Assembly: GCA_023539445.1 (NCBI GenBank)
Contig: JAKCEW010000001.1
Location: 139,484 to 203,483 of the forward strand
DNA length: 64,000 nt
Source: Candidatus Terraquivivens yellowstonensis
GTDB lineage: Archaea; Thermoproteota; Nitrososphaeria_A; Caldarchaeales; Wolframiiraptoraceae
Reading direction: 5' to 3'
Notes under the pieces: model-generated
Seen by the model: the letters and a program-made list of their open reading frames with translations, nothing else
The model's database searches: none
Told to the model about the DNA's origin: nothing
Shown: positions 19,438-29,548 of the stretch, piece by piece
Numbering within the stretch: the stretch's first letter is position 1
Layout: each line of letters opens with the position of its first letter
Program-made: the position numbers and the translations under genes

Positions 19438-19857
19438 ATGTGTTCCAATTCTTTGAAAATAAAAAAGTATTTAATCGGTTGCTGGGTGTCGATTTTGAAG
19501 ATGAACGGTTTTCGCGACCTTATGAAAATAGGCATCCTCTTAATAGGCATATCGGCCATAATCATAGCATCACTCGCCACGCATGTTTATTTGACGCAGT
19601 TCCTCAGACAGCAACCGCCATTAACGGCCTACTGCTACGATATGGCGATAGTCATTACGGCGGGAAAGGAGTTAAGGGACGTCAGAATATTGGATAACAG
19701 ATCGTCAATACTGCATACATTCCCCAGAATACCTGCCGGCTCCCAAGAGTTTTTCATAGTACCTTCAGAGGGCGTTTATGCTGTCCAAGCTAATGACTAC
19801 AAAGTCGTAGTCCATTGTATGAAATCACAGGTAATGCAACCCCGAACGTATGATTAA
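19438..19857 (+). CDS. Single-TM membrane protein, hypothetical
   Basis: IGILLIGISAIIIASLATHVYLTQFL TM segment; start likely internal ATG. Confidence 0.5.
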   Translation: MCSNSLKIKKYLIGCWVSILKMNGFRDLMKIGILLIGISAIIIASLATHVYLTQFLRQQPPLTAYCYDMAIVITAGKELRDVRILDNRSSILHTFPRIPAGSQEFFIVPSEGVYAVQANDYKVVVHCMKSQVMQPRTYD

Positions 19858-19889
19858 AAACATTTTCCTTTTTTTGATAGGGCGTTCGA

Positions 19890-20537
19890 ATGTTTAGAAA
19901 TATAGGCGAGCTTTTTCAGTATGTGAATAGGTGTTTGGTGTTGAAGGGCATCTGGAAAGCAATGTTTCCGGTAATCATTGTGGCGATAGCAGTCACACTA
20001 TATGTGGTTGGTGCTTTACCGATTCAAGTGTTTGAAAATCCACAAACGGTTACTGAACTCAAGCCACAACTAAAATACAGCGTTATTTCAGTATGCTGCC
20101 CTACATCATACGAAGGTGTTGAGACTGATAAAGTATCACTAGATATCAAAGATGGCTACATCCATTTGGAACACACAATACTTTATCCTTGTTGCGCTGA
20201 GTTTAATGTCACTCTCGATGAAAAATCTCTTAGTCAAGGTGTGATAGCAATCAAAGAGAAGAATGTAGGCGGGTTGTGTAGATGCTTATGTCAATATGTT
20301 ATTGACATTCAAGTTGGGCCATTGCCAAAAGGAAAGTACTTCGTTCAGATATGGGGGGTAGAGTTCCAAGACCAGGAGCCATCCTTACGATGGGCCGAAG
20401 AACTATCGATTGGAAGCGAAAAAGTTTGTAAGGATATGTGTGGTGACGGTGTTTGTCAAGAGCTCGTTTGCATGGCAGTCGGTTGTCCCTGCCCAGAAAC
20501 TCCGGCTACATGTCCTATAGACTGCAAAAAAGGATGA
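19890..20537 (+). CDS. Membrane-anchored, Cys-rich extracellular protein
   Basis: N-terminal TM; C-terminal CKDMCGDGVCQELVCMAVGCPCPETPATCPIDC. Confidence 0.65.
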   Translation: MFRNIGELFQYVNRCLVLKGIWKAMFPVIIVAIAVTLYVVGALPIQVFENPQTVTELKPQLKYSVISVCCPTSYEGVETDKVSLDIKDGYIHLEHTILYPCCAEFNVTLDEKSLSQGVIAIKEKNVGGLCRCLCQYVIDIQVGPLPKGKYFVQIWGVEFQDQEPSLRWAEELSIGSEKVCKDMCGDGVCQELVCMAVGCPCPETPATCPIDCKKG

Positions 20538-20596
20538 GAATCCATAAAGACCTTAAAGTATAAATTGATAAGGCATGAAGATTGTTAAAAAGAAAG

Positions 20597-21091
20597 ATGT
20601 CCGAGGAAGAAACATCAAGAGAATTAGAGTTTCTTAAAGAGAAGCTGGAGACACTCGAGAAGGAGAATGAAAAATTAAGAAACGATTACCTGTACCTGGC
20701 AGCAGAACTTGATAACCTTAGAAAGTACATGATAAAGGAAATGGAGAGAACAAGGAGAGTTGCTATCGAGGGAATACTCATAAAGTTGATAAATGTTTAT
20801 GAAGCGATAGAGAAGGCTACAGAATCTTACAGCGAGCAACAGTCGCCCTTGCTTGAAGGGTTGAAGTTAATTGGCAAAGATGTTCTGAAAATTCTAGAAG
20901 AAGCAGGTGTAAAGAGGATGGAGGTTGTTGGGAAGAAGTTTGACCCATTTCTTCACGAGGCGGTAGAACAAGTTGAGATGGAAAATGTAGAAGATGGTAC
21001 AATCATAGAAGAAGTTATGAAAGGTTATATGCTTGACGACAAGGTTTTGAGACCGCCTAAGGTAAAGGTCGCTAGGAGTAAGAAAGTGTGA
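20597..21091 (+). CDS. grpE: Nucleotide exchange factor GrpE
   Basis: LYLAAELDNLRKYMIKEMERTRR…KKFDPFLHEAVEQVEMENVEDGTIIEEVMKGYMLDDKVLRPPKVKVA. Confidence 0.93.
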   Translation: MSEEETSRELEFLKEKLETLEKENEKLRNDYLYLAAELDNLRKYMIKEMERTRRVAIEGILIKLINVYEAIEKATESYSEQQSPLLEGLKLIGKDVLKILEEAGVKRMEVVGKKFDPFLHEAVEQVEMENVEDGTIIEEVMKGYMLDDKVLRPPKVKVARSKKV

Positions 21092-21098
21092 AAGTGGT

Positions 21099-21458
21099 AT
21101 GCCGATATTCGTTGTTCATGAACATCATGCGAAGAGGGCAGGCCTCCACTACGACTTAAGGCTGGAGATGGATGGTGTTCTGAAATCTTGGGCATTCAGG
21201 AAAGAACTTCCGACAGAAAAGGGTGTGAAAAGGCTTGGTATACAGCAGGAAGACCATGACCTTGATTATGCTTCATTCGAAGGAGAAATATTAGAAGGAT
21301 ATGGTGCTGGGAAGGTGCTGATATGGGATAAAGGTTATTATGAAATCCTAGAGCACGTTCCAGATGAGAAGATCGTTTGTATGTTAAATGGTTCCAAACT
21401 TAAAGGTAAATATGTTTTGTTGAAAACAAAGATGGGGTGGTTGTTTTTTAAGGTTTAA
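21099..21458 (+). CDS. Stand-alone LigD-type 3'-phosphoesterase (PE) domain protein
   Basis: FVVHEHHAKRAGLHYDLRLEMDGVLKSWAFRKELP…DHDLDYASFEGEILEGYGAGKVLIWDKGYYE. Confidence 0.93.
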   Translation: MPIFVVHEHHAKRAGLHYDLRLEMDGVLKSWAFRKELPTEKGVKRLGIQQEDHDLDYASFEGEILEGYGAGKVLIWDKGYYEILEHVPDEKIVCMLNGSKLKGKYVLLKTKMGWLFFKV

Positions 21459-21478
21459 CGAATGCTTATTAACTCTTA

Positions 21479-22294
21479 GTGTGTATTAGACAATGCATGA
21501 CTGGGTTGATACATGAACTCGTTGAGGTGCTCTCCGCTAGGTTCCAGAACGAGCGCTTAGAAGACGTAAGGGTCGGAATATTTTATACGGGCGTGAAGCT
21601 CAGCACGGGCCACGGCGGCATATCTTATACTATGACTAGGAACCTCACAGAGACTATATGTTGTCCAAAAATCCCTATGGCCGGTGAGATTGCTGGTATG
21701 AGGGTTAGCGATGCCATTAAATTGGCAGAAGAAGAGGATACAATATCATCAGCAATCGGCGTGGCTACAATAAATGCCGCATCTCAGTCGTTAATATTCG
21801 GCGAGATGAAAAATCGCTACAACATAATCATTGGCCGTGATGCTCTGGATTTAATCGACATAAACCCTTCTGATAAAGTCGTCATGATAGGTGCTTTTCC
21901 GCCATACATTAAAAAGTTAATGCAGAATGTAAGAAGTTTAACAGTTTTTGATGATAATAAGTCAGCATTGATGGAGTTGGGTTTACCAACAGATCCCGGC
22001 ATAAGCCTTGAAAGTTCGTTGAAGGACGCATCCGTCGCCATAATTACCGGCTCAGCATTTGTGAACAAGACAATAGAAGGACTCCTTGATCTCTTAAGCA
22101 ACGCGAGGGAGGTCTTGGTAATCGGTCCGACGGCTAGCATGCTACCAGACCCGCTTTTCAAGCGCGGTGTAACAGCAGTCGGTGGCATTAAGATAACGGA
22201 CGTCGAAAAGATGCTAAGGGTCATAAGCGAGGCCGGAGGGGCTCGGGCGCTTTTTAAAACTTGCGCTGAAAAGTACACGATATTAAAGTGTTGA
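21479..22294 (+). CDS. DUF364 family protein (Rossmann-like, putative metal-chelation family)
   Basis: GISYTMTRNL…MAGEIAGMRVSDAIKLAEE…SSAIGVATINAASQ…VVMIGAFPPYIKKL…ITGSAFVNKTIEGLLDL. Confidence 0.78.
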   Translation: MCIRQCMTGLIHELVEVLSARFQNERLEDVRVGIFYTGVKLSTGHGGISYTMTRNLTETICCPKIPMAGEIAGMRVSDAIKLAEEEDTISSAIGVATINAASQSLIFGEMKNRYNIIIGRDALDLIDINPSDKVVMIGAFPPYIKKLMQNVRSLTVFDDNKSALMELGLPTDPGISLESSLKDASVAIITGSAFVNKTIEGLLDLLSNAREVLVIGPTASMLPDPLFKRGVTAVGGIKITDVEKMLRVISEAGGARALFKTCAEKYTILKC

Positions 22295-22297
22295 AAC

Positions 22298-22735
22298 ATG
22301 TCCGAGAAGAATGCTGAATATCAGCTTAAGGGAAAGACCGCCCAAGTTTACATGTTTTTGATAAAACGCACAGGAATGCCGATAGGTGTCAGGGAGGTCC
22401 AGAGAGCTTTAGGCTTCAGTAGCCCAAGCATAGCCCATTACCATCTAGAAAAGCTGGTTAGTATGGGACTCGTGAAAAGGACCGAAAGGGGCGAGTACGA
22501 GGTTGTCGAGGTCATTAAGGTTGGCATATTAAAGAACTTTGTCAGGGTAGGTAGGCTCCTTATGCCTAGATATATGTTCTATTCTGTTCTCCTAACCACG
22601 ATGCTCTTCATTTACATCTTGTTATATCCGCAGAATTTCTCGAGCCATAACATCATAGCCCTGACATTCGGCATAATCAGTTGCCTGATACTTTGGTATG
22701 AGACATTTAGGGTTTGGAAGGAGTCTGGGTTGTAA
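22298..22735 (+). CDS. Winged-helix transcriptional regulator with C-terminal TM helices
   Basis: GVREVQRALGFSSPSIAHYHLEKLVSMGLVKRTERGEYEV followed by two TM segments. Confidence 0.75.
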   Translation: MSEKNAEYQLKGKTAQVYMFLIKRTGMPIGVREVQRALGFSSPSIAHYHLEKLVSMGLVKRTERGEYEVVEVIKVGILKNFVRVGRLLMPRYMFYSVLLTTMLFIYILLYPQNFSSHNIIALTFGIISCLILWYETFRVWKESGL

Positions 22736-22792
22736 ATGTTGATTGTTCTAACTGATAGAATTATATCCAAAAAATTAATAGGTTGATGTGGG

Positions 22793-23044
22793 ATGAACGT
22801 CCTAGTAACCAAGATTGTTGTGTTGGTGCTCTTGGCAGTAGCTTTAGGTGTTATGTTAACATTATTACCATTGATCATCCCAAAAAACGAGGTAGTTGTG
22901 AAATCGTTTGGCGAAGCGGAGCCGACGAGAGGATCTGTGGAACATCCGGGGCCATCGGCTATAATTACGGCTACATCCATACTCGTTCCGGGACTGATAG
23001 CAGGGTTTTTAGCCTTTATTTTGACGAAAAGATTCAGCCGTTAA
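22793..23044 (+). CDS. Small membrane protein, hypothetical
   Basis: Two TM segments, 83 aa; conserved direction with neighbours. Confidence 0.5.
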   Translation: MNVLVTKIVVLVLLAVALGVMLTLLPLIIPKNEVVVKSFGEAEPTRGSVEHPGPSAIITATSILVPGLIAGFLAFILTKRFSR

Positions 23045-23139
23045 CTTTCTCTTTGGCGTAAGGTTTAATTTTTGCCTTTGATACTCGCTACATTGGTCTT
23101 AGTAAATAACACTTATCCTTTGTTTGGGGGTGAAGCATC

Positions 23140-24969
23140 ATGCCAGAAAAGATAATAGGCATAGATTTGGGAACGAGCAACTCGGCTGCGGCGGTTGTCA
23201 TAGGTGGAAGACCAGTAATTATACCAAGCTCAGAAGGTGTGACGCTTTACGGCAAAGCATTCCCATCGTATGTGGCTATTACGAAAGATGGACAACTCTT
23301 AGTCGGCGAGCCAGCCAGGCGCCAAGCGGTGATGAATCCAGAAGGGACTGTGACTGCCTTCAAACGGAAGATGGGTACCGATTACAAGTATGTGTTGCAC
23401 GGTAAAGAATTCACGCCGCAGCAGCTTTCTGCATTCTTACTTCAGAAAATTAAGAGAGATGCGGAAGCTTTCTTAGGGGAACCCGTGAAGAAAGCGGTCA
23501 TAACAGTTCCGGCATATTTCAACGATAATCAGCGACAGGCTACAAAGGATGCTGGTACGATAGCTGGTCTAGAGGTCGTCAGAATAATAAATGAGCCAAC
23601 CGCCGCCAGCCTTGCGTACGGTCTTGACAAGCAGGATAAAGAGATGAGAATAATGGTTTTCGATCTTGGTGGTGGAACTCTTGACGTGACTATACTCGAG
23701 TTTGGCGGTGGCGTGTTTGAGGTAAAAGCAACCTCTGGTGATACGCAGCTGGGAGGTACCGACATGGATAAAGTCTTGGTAGATTATATTGTCAATAAGT
23801 TCAAGCAAGACACGGGCATTGATCTCACAAGGGATCCAATGGCAATGAATAGAGTAAGGGAGGCTGCCGAGAAGGCTAAGATAGAGTTATCGACGGTCTA
23901 CGAGACCGAGATAAACCTTCCGTTCATAGCTCAGGACTCTTCAGGACCTAAGCATTTAACAATGACGCTAACAAGGGCAAAGTTGGAAGAACTTGTAAGA
24001 CCGATAGTCGAAAGATGTGCTGGTCCGATGCGACAGGCACTTGCCGACGCAAAGCTTAGGCCAGAAGACATAGATAAGATAATCCTAGTCGGTGGCCCCA
24101 CTCGAATGCCGATTGTTAGAGAGTTTGTTAAGAATTTCATGGGAAAGGAGCCGGAGCGAGGTATAGATCCGATGGAGTGTGTTGCTATGGGTGCTGCGAT
24201 ACAAGGTGCAATAATAGCAGGTGAGATAAAGGATGTGCTTCTATTAGATGTAACGCCACTCTCACTAGGTATAGAAACCTTGGGCGGCATATTCACGAAA
24301 ATCATAGAAAGAAACACAACAATACCTGTAAGGAGAAGTCAGATATTCACAACAGCTGCCGATTTCCAGACGAGCGTCGAGATACATGTCCTCCAAGGCG
24401 AGAGACCGATGGCGGCAGATAACATCTCGCTTGGTAGGTTTGTGCTTGATGGTATACCGCCCGCACCGAGGGGTGTACCAAGGATTGAGGTAACGTTCGA
24501 CATAGATGTAAATGGAATACTCACGGTCACGGCAAAGGATCTAGGTACAGGCAAGGACGTCAGCGTAAAGATAACTGCACCACATAGACTCTCCAAGGAA
24601 GAAATAGATAGGATGATAAAGGAGGCTGAGATGTACGCCGAGCAGGATAGGAAGAAAAAAGAGGAAGCGGAACTTAGAAATGAGGCAGAATCGCTCGTTT
24701 ACACAATCGAGAAAGCTCTCAAAGATTTTGGAGATAAAGTTCCTAACAACGTTAAGTCAAGAGTGGAGGAATCATTGAAGAAACTAAAGAATGCTTTGGC
24801 AGACAAGGATGTTCAAGAAATAAAGAACAGGATGGAGGAGTTGAAGAAGGTAGCACAGGAGATGGGAACGGTGATATATCAACAATCCGCACAGCAAAGC
24901 TCCAATAGCTCAGGCTCTAAGACAATCGATGCCGATTACAAGGTTGTTAACGATAACAAAAAGAACTAA
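23140..24969 (+). CDS. dnaK: Hsp70 chaperone DnaK
   Basis: [61 protein letters not shown]. Confidence 0.98.
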   Translation: MPEKIIGIDLGTSNSAAAVVIGGRPVIIPSSEGVTLYGKAFPSYVAITKDGQLLVGEPARRQAVMNPEGTVTAFKRKMGTDYKYVLHGKEFTPQQLSAFLLQKIKRDAEAFLGEPVKKAVITVPAYFNDNQRQATKDAGTIAGLEVVRIINEPTAASLAYGLDKQDKEMRIMVFDLGGGTLDVTILEFGGGVFEVKATSGDTQLGGTDMDKVLVDYIVNKFKQDTGIDLTRDPMAMNRVREAAEKAKIELSTVYETEINLPFIAQDSSGPKHLTMTLTRAKLEELVRPIVERCAGPMRQALADAKLRPEDIDKIILVGGPTRMPIVREFVKNFMGKEPERGIDPMECVAMGAAIQGAIIAGEIKDVLLLDVTPLSLGIETLGGIFTKIIERNTTIPVRRSQIFTTAADFQTSVEIHVLQGERPMAADNISLGRFVLDGIPPAPRGVPRIEVTFDIDVNGILTVTAKDLGTGKDVSVKITAPHRLSKEEIDRMIKEAEMYAEQDRKKKEEAELRNEAESLVYTIEKALKDFGDKVPNNVKSRVEESLKKLKNALADKDVQEIKNRMEELKKVAQEMGTVIYQQSAQQSSNSSGSKTIDADYKVVNDNKKN

Positions 24970-25023
24970 AATAGCATCTTAATTGTAGGTTGATATATTT
25001 CGGGCACTTACAGTTTTTAGAGC

Positions 25024-26133
25024 ATGTCGAGCAGGGAGAAGAAAGACTATTACGAGATACTGGGAGTGCCTAGGAATGCAACGAAGGAAGAAATAAAAAG
25101 GGCATACAGGAGGCTTGCGCTACAGTACCATCCGGATAGGAACAAATCGCCGGATGCCGAGGAGAAGTTCAAAGAGATAAGTGAGGCCTATGCCGTTCTC
25201 TCCGACGATGAAAAACGAAGAATATACGACATGTATGGACACGCTGGTTTAAGCGGAGCCTATACTCAAGAAGACATATTCAGGACGAGCACATTCGACT
25301 TCGACGAAATATTTAGAGACCTTGGTTTTGACCTCGACTCGATATTCGAAAGATTCTTCGGTGTTAGAAGAGGCCCACCAAGGGGGAGGGACGTCGTAAT
25401 GGACTTAGAAGTCTCCCTTGAAGAAGCCTTTAATGGCGCTGAGAAGATTATTAGCGTGCCAGTATCTGAAATTTGTAGCGCGTGTGGGGGCTCCGGAGCA
25501 GCGCCTGGCGGTCTTAAGACATGTAAAGTATGCGGTGGAACAGGTCAGAAAGTTGACCGTAGAGAGACAATATTTGGTTTCTTCACTTCTGTTACAACAT
25601 GTCCAGCATGCGGGGGCTCTGGAAAGTTTATCGAGAAGAAATGTCCAACATGTAAAGGTTCTGGTCAAATTAAGGTCATGAAGAATATATCCGTAAAGAT
25701 ACCGAGAGGCGCTGATGATGAGTTAGTGTTAAGAATTCCTGAAATGGGTGAGAGATATGCGGGGGGTAAGCCTGGAGACCTTCTTTTGGTTGTAAGAGTT
25801 AAACCCCATAAACTCTTTACACGAAAAGGTGACGATCTTTATTTAGACCTTCCTGTATCGATATCAGAACTCATTCTTGGTTCAAAGGCCGTGATACCAA
25901 CACTCGATGGTAAGGTAGAGATAAACATACCTAGCGGAACCCCACCTGGACATATCATCACTATTAAGGGTAAAGGAATGCCTAGCATGCAAGGCGGCAG
26001 AGGGGACCTGAAAGTAAGACTCAAAGTGGTTATGCCAAAGAAGTTATCTCATGAGCATAGGAGGTTATACGAACAACTATACGTTCTGGAGAAACCCTTC
26101 ATAGAGGAGGAAAGGAAATCGCTTAAAGATTAA
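25024..26133 (+). CDS. dnaJ: Hsp40 co-chaperone DnaJ
   Basis: [32 protein letters not shown]; four CxxCxGxG-type zinc motifs. Confidence 0.98.
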   Translation: MSSREKKDYYEILGVPRNATKEEIKRAYRRLALQYHPDRNKSPDAEEKFKEISEAYAVLSDDEKRRIYDMYGHAGLSGAYTQEDIFRTSTFDFDEIFRDLGFDLDSIFERFFGVRRGPPRGRDVVMDLEVSLEEAFNGAEKIISVPVSEICSACGGSGAAPGGLKTCKVCGGTGQKVDRRETIFGFFTSVTTCPACGGSGKFIEKKCPTCKGSGQIKVMKNISVKIPRGADDELVLRIPEMGERYAGGKPGDLLLVVRVKPHKLFTRKGDDLYLDLPVSISELILGSKAVIPTLDGKVEINIPSGTPPGHIITIKGKGMPSMQGGRGDLKVRLKVVMPKKLSHEHRRLYEQLYVLEKPFIEEERKSLKD

Positions 26134-26552
26134 GCTATTTCTGAAATATACATAAGGGGATAATTTCTGAGAGATTTTACAGCCTTCATGCGTGCTTTAA
26201 CCCTTGCTTTACCATACTTAACGTGAACTTCAACATCCATCATGTCGGGGCTTAGTATTCTATAATCAAATTGATGACGTTTTCGAGCACCTAAGCCATG
26301 CGTTTTTATCCTTACCTTTGCATTTACCTTGTATGGTTGGAGCTTTATTGCATCCTCAATCACCCTTTCAAGCCTTCTAAGGTTTTGCAAATTAGCCGTT
26401 ACTGGTATGCCTATGAACTGATGAGCGATTGCACCAAGAGCTATGCCTGCTTCGAAAGCGCACCTCTCCCTATCCGTTAAATCTTTGGAGAAGAATCTTT
26501 CAGCGATTCGTTCTGATTTGCTAAAATTGTACGTCTTTCGCATAAAGCTCAT
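26130..26552 (-). CDS. Archaeal dihydroneopterin aldolase (MptD-like)
   Basis: [23 protein letters not shown]…[22 protein letters not shown], characteristic of the archaeal DHNA family. Confidence 0.72.
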   Translation of the reverse strand: MSFMRKTYNFSKSERIAERFFSKDLTDRERCAFEAGIALGAIAHQFIGIPVTANLQNLRRLERVIEDAIKLQPYKVNAKVRIKTHGLGARKRHQFDYRILSPDMMDVEVHVKYGKARVKARMKAVKSLRNYPLMYISEIA

Positions 26553-27643
26553 CCCCTTCCAAGATATCTTTCTTTTATGTTGCTTACATAAATATAATCC
26601 AAAACCGTACCATAAGAACGATGTATCTCCATATGTTCTACGAGTTCACGCATCTTTCCACCAGCTAAACCATCAGCTATGAGCGCCGCTCCTTGTGCCG
26701 CTTCTTTCACAATTTTAGCGAAGCCCCGTACTTTGTCGACAGGTGCTATGACGGATAGTCTTTTCTCGAGCTCTTCGTATATGCCCGGAACTCTGCTAAG
26801 CCTTCCTGACAGCATTATGGCTTGCGGCTTTCTTATAATAGTTTTCATAGACCAGACGCATTTTTCGATGCCTTCCATGAAAGCCTTCCAAGCAAGTGCA
26901 ACCCTTCTATCCTTTTTGGCTTTTTCAGGAAATTCCTCCGGCATGAGCGATTCGTCACCAACGATGGATCTCACGCCTCCCTTGAATAGGTCTGCTTTGC
27001 TTAGACTGCCAACCAAATATGCTACCTCGCCATCCCATGCACCAGACGTCAAGAAACCAAGGCCTGCCCTTGTACCACCTATTCCGTCAACAACCTTTCC
27101 AGACTCAATTGCCATTATAGCGTTGTAGCCAAAGCCGACTTCAACCAGTATGAATGTGCACTCCTCGTATGGAACCTTATATCTTGATGAATAGTCATGT
27201 ATAGCGAGGGCAGCACAACAGAGCTTATCAGCGGTTCCCATATCAATCGCATTAAACTTCCTATATTCTGGAACCGTTGGAAGATGTATAACGCCCGGTA
27301 GGAAATACATTTTTAGGGGAAAGCTTTTGAGACGTCTAACGGCCTCGGCAAGCCCTGTAAGAACCGGTATCTTTTCATCTTCTTTCTTATGAAGGACCAT
27401 AAGGAAGATGTGCTCTTCTGTTAAATTTTCTAGGCTAACGAGCGGTAGACCATAACCAGAGGGACCAGCGATTAGGTCAAGAGGCTCAGCTTCTTTAAGC
27501 GTCTCGAGTAGAATGTCAGGTCGTTTGGCTACAGTTTCTGATGGTATCGACTTTTCATAGAAAATTTTGAGGTCTTCTAAGCCGCAGAAATCAAAGCTTT
27601 TCGTTCCAGGATCAACACCAACGACCCTTACCAACTCTATCAC
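26549..27643 (-). CDS. DUF1464 family ASKHA-fold predicted kinase
   Basis: VRVVGVDPGTKSFDFCGLED…GPSGYGLPL…AIDMGTADKLCCAALAI…IMLSGRLSRVPGI. Confidence 0.8.
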   Translation of the reverse strand: MIELVRVVGVDPGTKSFDFCGLEDLKIFYEKSIPSETVAKRPDILLETLKEAEPLDLIAGPSGYGLPLVSLENLTEEHIFLMVLHKKEDEKIPVLTGLAEAVRRLKSFPLKMYFLPGVIHLPTVPEYRKFNAIDMGTADKLCCAALAIHDYSSRYKVPYEECTFILVEVGFGYNAIMAIESGKVVDGIGGTRAGLGFLTSGAWDGEVAYLVGSLSKADLFKGGVRSIVGDESLMPEEFPEKAKKDRRVALAWKAFMEGIEKCVWSMKTIIRKPQAIMLSGRLSRVPGIYEELEKRLSVIAPVDKVRGFAKIVKEAAQGAALIADGLAGGKMRELVEHMEIHRSYGTVLDYIYVSNIKERYLGRG

Positions 27644-27790
27644 ATCGTCAGCGCATACAAATTAATGTATAAGTTTTCGTCATCGTTAACCTTAGAGTAA
27701 TCTATGTCAAAAACCTTTATTGTCCGAATTAGACACTTCTCGTAAGATCCTCGGACCCGTTCTAAATTTGGGAAATGTTTATTTTAACCC

Positions 27791-29212
27791 TTGAATCACT
27801 CAAATGTAAACCGTGTGAGTAATATGCGGAAGTTATTAAAACCGACGGCTTACATTGGTGCAGTTCTGCTCGCAGGGATATTCTTTTCGGCTTTTGGTAT
27901 GTCATCGGCACAGATCATATCGTTGGTTGTATTCTCAGGTATAATCGTAGGTGTATTGTTCTATTGGAGGATGAGGTTGGCTTTTGCTCTAGCAGGATTA
28001 AGTATACTTTTTGTTACCGGCGTAATGGATTTATCACATTTCATCGAGTTTGCTGGCTTAGACATAATAGTGTTTCTAATTGGAATGATGATCGTTATAG
28101 GGTTTCTTGAGGAGAGGCGATTCTTCGAAGTGTTACTCGAACGTATCATGGGTTTTGCAAAGGGGAATGCGGTAAAGGCAGTATCTTTGCTTATGCTAAT
28201 GGCGGCATTATCCGCGGCTCTCGTTGACGAAGTAACGTCTATCCTATTCATGATGACAACGGCAATTCACCTTGTGGCACGGCTCAACCTCTCAATAGTA
28301 CCTTTAATGATGATGCTAGTCTTCGCAACAAACATAGGAAGTAGTGCAACAGTTGTCGGGAACCCCGTCGGGGTCATGATAGCGATGAAAGCAAAACTTA
28401 CTTTCATGGACTTCATAAGATGGGCAACGCCTATTGCAGTAGTAGGTCTGGGGCTTTCTATACTTCTGTCCTTTGCTTATTTTAAAGGCTATATAAAGAG
28501 CATGAACGACGCTATGGTTAATGCGAGGCAACAGGTGACCGAAGTTCAGGAGAATGGTAAGACGAAGTTTGACATAATTTCTGTCCTTATGTTCGTAGGG
28601 ACTTTATTAGGTCTAGTGCTGCACAGTCACATAGAATATTATCTTAAATTAGAAAAAAACACGATGCTTGTAGGCGTTGCGATGATCTCCGCGGCCATTT
28701 CGCTTTTATTAATGAAGGATAAGGCGAGGGAACTTGTTGAGAGACGAGTAGATTGGTGGACGTTGACCTTCTTCTTGATCTTCTTTTCATCCGTTGGTAC
28801 GCTTAAGTATACTGGTGTGACAACGAAAATTTCTAATGCCTTGTTAGAATTTACGGGTGGAAATCAGCTTTTGATGTTTTTTCTGTTTAGTGTGATCGTT
28901 GGTCTACTATCAGCTTTTATGGATAACGTTCTCGCAGTGGCCACCTTTATTCCAATGGTATTTGAAATTGGTAGTGCTGGTCTCAACGTTTTCCCGATTT
29001 GGTGGGGCATGTTGTTTGGCGCTACTTGGATGGGAAATCTAACAATGATTGGTAGCACTGCTAACATAGTAGCAGTAGGTATGGTCGAGAGGCAGAGACT
29101 CGGACATGTTAGTTTTCGCGAATGGATAGTGCCCGGTGCTGTGGTATCTCTAGGAACATTCCCTCTCGCTCTTTTTTTGCTATACATTCAGCTACCGTTT
29201 ATGCCCAGCTAA
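27791..29212 (+). CDS. ArsB/NhaD/SLC13-type anion or Na+/H+ transporter
   Basis: 11-12 TM; LVDEVTSILFMMTTAIHL; ATNIGSSATVVGNPVGVMIA; FMDNVLAVATFIP; TMIGSTANIVAVGM. Confidence 0.88.
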   Translation: MNHSNVNRVSNMRKLLKPTAYIGAVLLAGIFFSAFGMSSAQIISLVVFSGIIVGVLFYWRMRLAFALAGLSILFVTGVMDLSHFIEFAGLDIIVFLIGMMIVIGFLEERRFFEVLLERIMGFAKGNAVKAVSLLMLMAALSAALVDEVTSILFMMTTAIHLVARLNLSIVPLMMMLVFATNIGSSATVVGNPVGVMIAMKAKLTFMDFIRWATPIAVVGLGLSILLSFAYFKGYIKSMNDAMVNARQQVTEVQENGKTKFDIISVLMFVGTLLGLVLHSHIEYYLKLEKNTMLVGVAMISAAISLLLMKDKARELVERRVDWWTLTFFLIFFSSVGTLKYTGVTTKISNALLEFTGGNQLLMFFLFSVIVGLLSAFMDNVLAVATFIPMVFEIGSAGLNVFPIWWGMLFGATWMGNLTMIGSTANIVAVGMVERQRLGHVSFREWIVPGAVVSLGTFPLALFLLYIQLPFMPS

Positions 29213-29427
29213 TCCGTTTTTGGCTTTGATACAATAATTAACTTCTCCCCTTCTATATCAACCCATACTTCATGTCCCAGTCTAAGTAACAGTTTGAACA
29301 CATCAGCCCACGGAAACGCCATATGATTAAGAACCTCTATTCGGTAACCACCATACTCCTCCATAACATTTCCGTTATCATCTATGATGTCCTCTAGAAT
29401 TGAATATGGATCTTTTTCATTACTCAA
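29209..29427 (-). CDS. Small hypothetical protein, 72 aa
   Basis: MSNEKDPYSILEDIIDDNGNVMEEYGGYRIEVLNHMAFPWADVFKLL…. Confidence 0.5.
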   Translation of the reverse strand: MSNEKDPYSILEDIIDDNGNVMEEYGGYRIEVLNHMAFPWADVFKLLLRLGHEVWVDIEGEKLIIVSKPKTD

Positions 29428-29548
29428 CTTTTATCTCCGCCTAAATTGATGTATTTTATCCTTTTTAATTTAACCCCAAATAAATAATATAAGCTTACCG
29501 TGAGCTTAAAAATATTTATTTAAGCCCTAATCTTGCAAAGGGATAAAA

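Noticed and set aside
19078-19456. ORFs of 103 aa (-) and 70 aa (+) over the GC-rich island
   Set aside because: They lie inside the SRP RNA
23124-23405. 93-aa ORF inside dnaK
   Set aside because: Alternate frame of a clear dnaK; likewise the many antisense ORFs in the track over strong genes
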